Assembly (NCBI GenBank): GCA_030549495.1
Contig: JAUIRK010001055.1
Span: 1,239,001 to 1,303,000, forward strand
Reading direction: 5' to 3'
Origin: Nectonema munidae
Taxonomy: Eukaryota; Nematomorpha; Nectonematoida; Nectonematidae
DNA: 64,000 nucleotides
Shown: piece after piece, positions 58,701-64,000 of the stretch
How the letters are laid out: every line of letters starts with the position of its first letter
Position numbering within the stretch: position 1 is the stretch's first letter
Position numbers and translations under genes: made by a program
Notes under the pieces: generated by a model
What the model saw: the letters and a program-made list of their open reading frames with translations, nothing else
What the model was told of the DNA's origin: nothing
The model's database searches: none

Positions 58701-60181
58701 AATCCAACATCATTCTCAATCCCGATGCCGTTCCCATTAAAATTCTACCCTCATACTTCTTGAATATGGGCAGTGATGAACCGGATAAGTCCTTCTTTCC
58801 CCCTCAAAATAAAATAATTCAGACTTTAGATTTTGAAGATTTATCTTTAAAAATCCATCTTTACTCCTCACCCAAACTCGAAGATGATATTTTCATGTTT
58901 AATTACTTGAATCCAATAATCTCTGTGGTGTTGAACAAGATTTGCATCAAAGTGCAACTTTTTGGCGCAGGCAGTCCATATTTTCTGAAGGTATCCTCTT
59001 CTTTGCATAAACTAGAAATACTTGACTTGATGCCTTCTTCATCATTCAACAAAATGTTATGCGCTCTAATCTCCACTTCTTTTCCTTTTGATTCCAACTC
59101 TAAAATGTTGATAGCGTCCTTTATACTCTTCCACATTTCAGATGATTCCTGCTTAAAGGAAGCTGCAATCAAATTCAAAGTTCATCCTATTTCCTTAAGT
59201 TTAAATCAAAACATCCTGACCTTCCTTCATTCCTTCTTTCTTAATTTTCTATTTCATCTTCCTCCTCTTGTGTTTGCTGATTCTGAATCCAATATAGAAG
59301 TGAGCAAAAATAATGAAAATGCTGATAACTCTGGCCAATTTTTTTGTTCTCTTCTCAATCACCTGTTTTTCAAAGAATTTATACTTTCTTCAGACACGCT
59401 CATAAAAATATCATACCGTGGCAAAGGGCTTAGCAATGAAAATTTACTTTCCTCAACCACTCCATTAAATTCTATATCATCTACTTTGATTGCACTCGCC
59501 AAGTTAAATAACTGCTCAATAACACTAAGAAGAATATCAACTAAGCAAGGATTTTTAGGTCTTAAAAGATTAATCACCTTCATCACAAATATATGGATTG
59601 AAGACATTAAAGAGAATCAACTTCAAAATGTCATTCAAGGTTTAGAACCAATGCAATCCTTAACCAACTTAACCAAGGGCATATACGACTTGTTTGTTCT
59701 ACCCATAACTGAATATCAGCAGAAACAAAGACTCATGACTGGCATCAAAAAAGGGGTCACTTCCTTCACATCAATTTCTCTTTTTTCCCTTTTACATTTG
59801 TCTTGTAAGTGTGTGTTTTTGCTTAACCAAGTCGCTGAATCAACCCTGGTTTTGATTTCTCCACCACAAGCCCTAAATCAATCCCAAATCCATATTCTAC
59901 CTTCCAGCACCCCCACTGCTCCAAATCACGAGGATTTTCGTTCATTCCTCCTTAGAGCATACACCTCGCTTTCTCATGGCTTTTCACAAACTTCTGACGA
60001 TTTGCAAAATATTGTTCATTGGCAACGCGAAGAATTTCAAAAAACGCTGAAGCAGGTGCCGACGTCCTTGCTTCGCCCCATGGTTTACACAACGGAAACA
60101 ACGCACTACTTGCTCCAGGCACTAATCTCCGGAGTAACGCGGAAAGAGACGAAACAAAACATTAAAAACAAGTGGAAGTAA
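55733..60181 (+). CDS. ATG2: ATG2, terminal exon (most of the protein)
   Basis: Open frame to TAA at 60179-60181. The in-frame ATG at 55703 directly follows a TGA and is probably intronic; acceptor TTTTTATTCAAG at 55732 gives a phase-0 entry (alternatives at 55745, or at 55758 in phase 1). About 1480 residues. Most of the body is divergent, Ser/Phe/Leu-rich, with alternating beta-strand pattern as in lipid-transfer RBG proteins. The C-terminal part is clear: LGLKRLITFITNIWIEDIKE, NQLQNVIQGLEPMQSLTNLT, YDLFVLPITEYQQKQRLMTG and IKKGVTSFTS match ATG2_CAD ('W..Di..nQL.......GPM.sl.ql..G..DL..LPI.qY..dgri..G...Ga.SF'). Family role: bridges ER and phagophore with WIPI/ATG18 and ATG9, transferring phospholipids in autophagy; also on lipid droplets. 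With the other exons the product is about 1680 residues, somewhat shorter than human ATG2A/B. Confidence 0.93.
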   Translation, partial: LINKFLLLENDGEVASSQVYLSEPTNLQSLPLSFDLSISISSIFFAFPQLSNLSYNDKIHSNEKASSYVDCDRLEKNFKSILYVNYFKAFALLVSSFSFIDDATFSNNLLQFNFESAELFSILTHPIFREKSLIFIFVDNFDSNFKHSSSFSFNIDLRFSQIFFALLRSQKSGFVLLDFILTLTSSYKSSTFEFCAYQNFQKFNFNLHFGDLLLSLSPINFFTCVDFLLELSSVFDDASRKESFSSTSYPFSSGVFVLCINFSKISFYLSNTFGETLLPSNLDFLITLHNFISKTTFTQHPTTNSSFSFKSLSLSFTSVLLDLCNVVKDPTDENKVIFLKDMSPPLINIASTHKDFEKKKSDHIEYVLIVQKMEPNISTSCQEGSLYFSCLNSFATQNNTHCQSYHSSFIHSNQSVMDEDDDVLNNLVDLEKDTVFFPFSLKKVLIGSESSEIILPLSKDQLHSQVKNFVSLNSSSSNTEVLFEIKNIKSISLTSSLDYNLKYIVTQILSWSDTIRTPFSFLKKHNSSNSNADDVLLPNLKFVISLNELTFHFHLSSEHNKDSAYIDATNSEALLEAILLSTNDLLLVASIIFSNDYSFHMIRFSLNFSSLFLKNIISSKVLTILAPAQCKEITTNKYQLSIAFCCDVLQASPPIIELTISISTSAFAVSSLLHLCSSMQMIIYCLSLLWHSPNEDDHDFPSTLNNSLISESFIVNFFFQCEQVFIYFLNEKHFFPKNHFPKKTNKAEEDDCGKTQRAQQNMDFLLQVGSVIVRSTFYENLQVKDLRFFVQDSVIKACSSSLLPSYIVFLLSNDTTTHSKFPFSTASLFQTLLMDLGVLEVDAIFGKETEFLNLISLIVKNDCLNAHFTPHLLATFVAFLSDLEKYFNDLFSFRSQKSSEYNLMLKEENKAMKGKHVLNECCVVNLLNPKVGEKKSEENLMLDAILENSVSLQKSKKTSHSIKNNSEKIFPEFFDSGFVVFNFNAKSLNKSNIILNPDAVPIKILPSYFLNMGSDEPDKSFFPPQNKIIQTLDFEDLSLKIHLYSSPKLEDDIFMFNYLNPIISVVLNKICIKVQLFGAGSPYFLKVSSSLHKLEILDLMPSSSFNKMLCALISTSFPFDSNSKMLIASFILFHISDDSCLKEAAIKFKVHPISLSLNQNILTFLHSFFLNFLFHLPPLVFADSESNIEVSKNNENADNSGQFFCSLLNHLFFKEFILSSDTLIKISYRGKGLSNENLLSSTTPLNSISSTLIALAKLNNCSITLRRISTKQGFLGLKRLITFITNIWIEDIKENQLQNVIQGLEPMQSLTNLTKGIYDLFVLPITEYQQKQRLMTGIKKGVTSFTSISLFSLLHLSCKCVFLLNQVAESTLVLISPPQALNQSQIHILPSSTPTAPNHEDFRSFLLRAYTSLSHGFSQTSDDLQNIVHWQREEFQKTLKQVPTSLLRPMVYTTETTHYLLQALISGVTRKETKQNIKNKWK

Positions 60182-60232
60182 CAGAATAGAACAGAACTTC
60201 CGAAAATATTTTCCTCATCATCAACTAGATGA

Positions 60233-60238
60233 ATTAAA
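60233..60238 (+). promoter_or_regulatory. Possible poly(A) signal of ATG2
   Basis: ATTAAA, the common AATAAA variant, 52 bases past the ATG2 stop. Confidence 0.35.
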
Positions 60239-61599
60239 ATTAATGAGTATCATATTTATTTATCCTGATGCAAATTTCTATTTACAAGTCTACGACAAAT
60301 ATTTTATTTTATGCTTCATTTTGCTGCCAAGTTCCTATTTTAAAATACAAATATTTAATTTTTTTAATTTTACTATAACGGTGTGAATATTGTTATCTAT
60401 CAGTCATTAATTTTAGAGAGATCATATGAAATTAAAGTATGCATTTTTTAATTTTTATTATATAAACGTGTGCATTAATATAAAGAGCTAGATAACTTTA
60501 AGTGCATAGAAATTGCATACACTCTTCTGTATCCATTCATATTATCTCTGAGCATTTTCTAGTATGCACAAGTTTCCAAATTTGTTTTATTAATTAAAAT
60601 AAACTCCTCAAAGCATTTTTAATTCATCTTTTTTTCAACGATGATCATCTTTATTTAGAAAAAGGATGTAATGTATATGTTATTTGAAAGTTAAATTTAT
60701 TGTATTGATTACAGCATGGCATTTTTCGTTTTTATATAAAGTAGAAAAGGGTACCCGAAATTTCGCGCCCAACCAAAACGACATTTCGTCGACAAGGAAA
60801 AGAAATTTATTGATCACTTACATCACTATTATAGACTCATAAGTTAATTATTGCTAACTCTGTCTAACTTATGAAAGAATTAGTAACTTAAGTTTTGTAG
60901 TTGTCAACCAACATACGCATTCGCGTGTTTCGAATAGAAAATGAGTCTACACTGCCTCGTTAGACAAATGTAGAGCTCTTGCACATAAATTAAAAGCTAA
61001 ATGAAAGATAGCTAGGTTCTATAATTAAAGTGTTAATATTTGTTATCAAGAAATTTATCGCAAAAATGAAAAAAGGTTAACAAAGCAATTGGTCCTTAAA
61101 AAGTTATCCTGATTCTATGAAAAACTTACAAAATTTAAATATGTATATGAAATAAAAAGTATTTATACGTTTTTTTCTTGATAATTATAGAAAGTTTTGT
61201 TTTCCAACTCCAAGTTTTAAAGAAAAAATAGCCATTGATTTTTTTGAAATGTTTATAGATAATGAAATTTTGACTTACCTTGTTGAACAAAGTAACTATT
61301 ATGCTTTTACTAAAAATTTCAATATTCAACTGAAAAGTTTTATTCAAATTTTGTTGACTTCTAGGTATAACTCTCTTCCAGGTAGACGTTTTTATTGAGA
61401 CAACGCTCATGACATGAAAAATAATATGATTTACCAAGCGATGTGAAGAGTTAGATTTATTCAAATTATAAAGTGACAATTTAAAGTTGATGTAAACGTT
61501 AAATTCAGTATAATCAGATCTTTTGCAAAAATGCTCAAGATAACTTTGCAAAATGCTAACGATAACAAAAATAATAAAGGTTTCAAAATAAGATAACTG
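60239..61599. other. Intergenic, no gene recognised
   Basis: AT-rich. A short GC-richer spot at 60750-60800 (GGGTACCCGAAATTTCGCGC) may be a transposon end, but no partner is seen. The 138-codon minus frame at 61135-61551 is Lys/Phe/Ile-rich and unassigned. Confidence 0.3.
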
Positions 61600-61830
61600 A
61601 TTACAGGTGCACGAGAATCATTCATGAAGCTTAGTATCTTTGAGGAACAGCTCGGTGTATATGAAATGAAAGTCAAGCATTTTGGGCATCATGCCCTGAA
61701 GCAATTCATCAATGGCAAAACAATGGGATTTGGATATAAACTTTGGGCTCTCGGGCTACATTTATAACTTTGACCTTTATTGTGGCAAAAGCTCTACTGA
61801 TGATGAACGTGACATTCGTTAAAATGAACT
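61600..61830 (+). mobile_element. piggyBac transposase fragment
   Basis: The plus strand reads FMKLSIFEEQLGVYEMKVKH, FGHHALKQFINGKTMGFGYK and LWAL, then, after a shift, GYIYNFDLYCGKSSTDDERD. This matches PGBD-type piggyBac ('eq.lsvDE.mv.yfG.h.lkqfirgKPirfGyK.w.l....Gy.ynfdlY.Gk'). The catalytic Asp of the first motif reads Y here. It ends close to the 28S fragment and is unlike the 7.7-kb piggyBac scrap in family detail. Confidence 0.75.
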
Positions 61831-61924
61831 TTTGCGAAAAGCAATAATGAACGTTTAAAAGATGCATACGCCGAAACGCATACACATCATATTCGAACAC
61901 TCTCACTTCACAGAATTTCTTCTA

Positions 61925-62639
61925 TGACTTATGAATCGACTGACCCATTTGCAACACCCGTTGAGATGGAAACCTTTTACACTTCAGTCTTCAAGGCTCT
62001 CACGTCAATACTTGCTACTTCCATCAAGATCTGTACAAACTGCCGCTCAAAACCAGATCACGCTGAATTCTTCGACGCCACTGCTTCGATTCACTTACTC
62101 GCCAAAACTTGCGTGAAATCCCATTTCATTAACAAATGACACATCAAAGTACCATCCTTTCTTATACGCTTTAACGGTTACGTATAGGCTTAACACTATA
62201 GCACCATCCATTTTCAGGGTTAATTGATTCGGTAGGTGAGTTGTTACACACTCCTTAGCGGATTCCAACGTCCATGGCCACCGCCCTGAATGCAATACCA
62301 ACTAACGCCTTTTGTGGGCTCTGATGAGCGTTAAAATCGGGTACCTTAATCCAACGATTGGTTCACTCTACATCGCCCATTCTGCTTACCAAAGCTGGCC
62401 CACTATGAGTTCATCACATTGAACAAAACAAACCATTTAAAGTTTGAAATCATTTCAACTCCAAAGCCTTTAATCATTCGCTTTACCGAATAAAACTGTT
62501 TTCCTGAACTCCAGCTATCCTGATGGAAATTTCAAGGAAAACCAGCTACTAGATAGTCGAAAAGTATTTCGCGCCTATACCCAAGTAAAACGATCTTTGC
62601 GGACATCCACCAGAGTTTCCCCTGACTTCACTCTTCTCA
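61925..62639 (-). rRNA. 28S rRNA fragment (5' half, domain II region), partial
   Basis: The minus strand gives, 5' to 3', GGAAACTCTGGTGGATGTCC, CTAGTAGCTGGTTTTCC, AGTGGGCCAGCTTTGGTAAG, CAGAGCCCACAAAAGGCGTT, GGTGGCCATGGACGTTGGAA, GTAACAACTCACCTACCGAA and CCCTGAAAATGGATGGTGCT, all conserved 28S words in the right order, then GTAAAAGGTTTCCATCTCAA and GGGTCAGTCGATTC near 61935. It begins abruptly at 62639, where a hAT TIR starts, and similarity fades by about 61900 next to a piggyBac scrap. Variable parts are strongly diverged from vertebrate 28S, fitting a fast-evolving lineage or a decaying copy. Only about 0.7 kb is present, so here it is a fragment or pseudogene unless 28S resumes beyond the hAT. 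Confidence 0.9.
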
Positions 62640-64000
62640 CAGGGTGTCTACCAAATTTCAAAAATGAAATTCAAGAGGTTTTTAAGAGGTTTTCAAGAGT
62701 AATATGAAAATTTTTAAGGGTGAGACTATTATGAAAACAGATATATAAAACTTTGAATTCAAAATATTTATTTTATAATAATAAAGAAAGCATGCATTTA
62801 AAGTATGAGTTCAACTAAGATTCTTTTTTATTAGTTTTGTTTCTTGATCAATTTTTGTGATTTCATTAGAACTATCTTTTAAAATTTTCATTTTCTTTTC
62901 TTCAAGCTCTTTCAAATCCATCTCCATTTTTCTTTTTCTTTCTTTTGCGGCTTCTTCGACCTTCGCTTCGGTCCTCTTTTTATCTAATGCATCTTTGTAA
63001 TAAGCCTTTGCATTACCAATACTCAATAATAATTTTTTATCTATCAATGTGTTTTGAATACCATCGACTGATTGAAGATGATCGTAGACTCTCCTTCCCC
63101 CTACCAAAGTGTTTTCATAAAGGTTTTCAGATAAACATTCTTTATTAATCGAGAATGATCTTTCTACAGAGGCATTGCGTGGAAAAGAGTAAGAACAATA
63201 CACACAACATTTTCAAGTTCTTCACTACTATTCATAAGCTCAAAAATTTCTTTCCAAAAAATATCCAACTTTCTGCAGTTTTTGTTTTCCAAAATAAAAA
63301 CCTTCAAGGCATCATTATGTTTCAGTTCACGGTATGATAAAAGTGCCTTGTCAGCATCAATGCCCGTTAATCATTTTTTTTCTACTAAAACATCCAATAA
63401 ATTGACAATCATTTTTTCATTTTCACATAGCAAATATTCAGGCAATAAACATCTCAGATTGCTCATAAAATTGCTTTTCAATGGTGATCTTTCAATAATT
63501 TTTTCAGCAATGCCGATTAAAAACTTTCTACAATCATCTCTAAAAAGAAGCACAGATTGAGCATTTGCTTTTCCATTTTTAGCCAAAAGTCGTAATTCAT
63601 TGCGCGTCGTAAAACCCAAATCGATTCTTGATGGATGAATAAAAAACGCTTCATTGAAAACTTTGCAAAGATCTGCTCCACTTTTGATTGCATCCATTTT
63701 CTCTTTTTCAATAAATTGTGAAAAAATATTGAAGGTAATTTTATATAACTTTTCGTGCAAAAATGGTGCCAATGGATCATTGGATTGGAATTCAGTTAAG
63801 AAAGGTTCCAGTTGTTTGGCAACACTTGTAAAAAATGCTAGCTTACAACATAAAAAAGAATCCTCTAATTTTTGTTTAACACGAAAAAACGTTTCACAAT
63901 TTGGCGCGCACTTTTTTTCAAGAGCAGTTTTAATGTAAATTTGTAGGTTTGGTATTATCATTCTTGCTCTTTCACATATTTTTATGTTTTCTAGCCATCT
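62640..64000 (-). mobile_element. hAT-like element inserted at the 28S fragment, runs off right edge
   Basis: CAGGGTGTCTACCAAATTTC at 62640 is a hAT-type end; its candidate 8-base target is TCTTCTCA (62632-62639), the last rRNA bases. The minus strand encodes, from the right edge, RWLENIKICERARMIIPNLQ, FFTSVAKQLEPFLTEFQS, CRKFLIGIAEKIIERSPLKS and NLRCLLPEYLL. After one stop (63368) it continues DADKALLSYRELKHNDALK and FWKEIFELMNSS, and, after one frameshift near 63200, NASVERSFSINKECLSENL with VGGRRVYDHLQ and a Lys/Glu-rich tail ending at 62811. The 'NAsVERsFSiNKe' dimerisation motif identifies it. Two breaks in 1.2 kb make it a fairly young copy; the left part of the gene and the other TIR lie beyond 64000. 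Confidence 0.85.

Overview
The window is AT-rich eukaryotic DNA from an animal. It holds pieces of three conserved animal genes, a divergent 28S rRNA fragment and a dense layer of decayed transposable elements. Very short introns (50, 66 and 265 bases), multi-kilobase exons, fast-evolving proteins and a divergent 28S suggest a fast-evolving, possibly parasitic invertebrate such as a myxozoan or a parasitic copepod. That placement is inference; I cannot name the species.

Host genes: (1) the 5' coding end of a KDM1B/LSD2-type histone demethylase, minus strand, runs off the left edge (1-358). (2) An SBF1/SBF2 (MTMR5/MTMR13) homologue, minus strand, 13016-19295: a giant terminal exon of over 6 kb, one small upstream exon, and a first exon that I did not find. 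(3) An ATG2 homologue, plus strand, 40397-60181: a first exon with the chorein-type N-terminus, three candidate small exons near 49.1-49.9 kb, and a 4.4-kb terminal exon. Its two long introns are full of transposons.

Layout: 1-3 kb, KDM1B start and unidentified open stretches. 3-5 kb, opposed LINE fragments and a hAT piece. 6-12.6 kb, satellite arrays, piggyBac and hAT remnants. 12.9-19.3 kb, SBF. 19.4-24.3 kb, a LINE/SINE-like tail, a repeat-family arm, a LINE with RNase H and satellite. 26.7-29.9 kb, a MULE-like fragment, another LINE and two TTAA-type MITEs. 32.1-33.2 kb, a transposase-like family that I cannot classify. 33.9-39.9 kb, satellite, a hAT with perfect target-site duplication, a foldback-like repeat pair and a hAT scrap. 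40.4-60.2 kb, ATG2, with Tc1/mariner, Tigger and hAT in intron 1 and the second copy of the unclassified family, a tRNA-like SINE and a Tigger end in the last intron. 61.6-64 kb, a piggyBac scrap, 28S rRNA fragment, and a hAT that abuts the 28S.

The host genes do not form a pathway as a set, although SBF (Rab GEF / phosphoinositide-phosphatase scaffold) and ATG2 (lipid transfer in autophagosome growth) both work on endomembranes. The most notable points are the unclassified D/D/E-like family in two copies, the two families of roughly 150-base tandem repeats (one with inverted arms), the 28S fragment with a transposon at each side, and a recent partial duplication of ATG2 coding sequence just upstream of its last exon.
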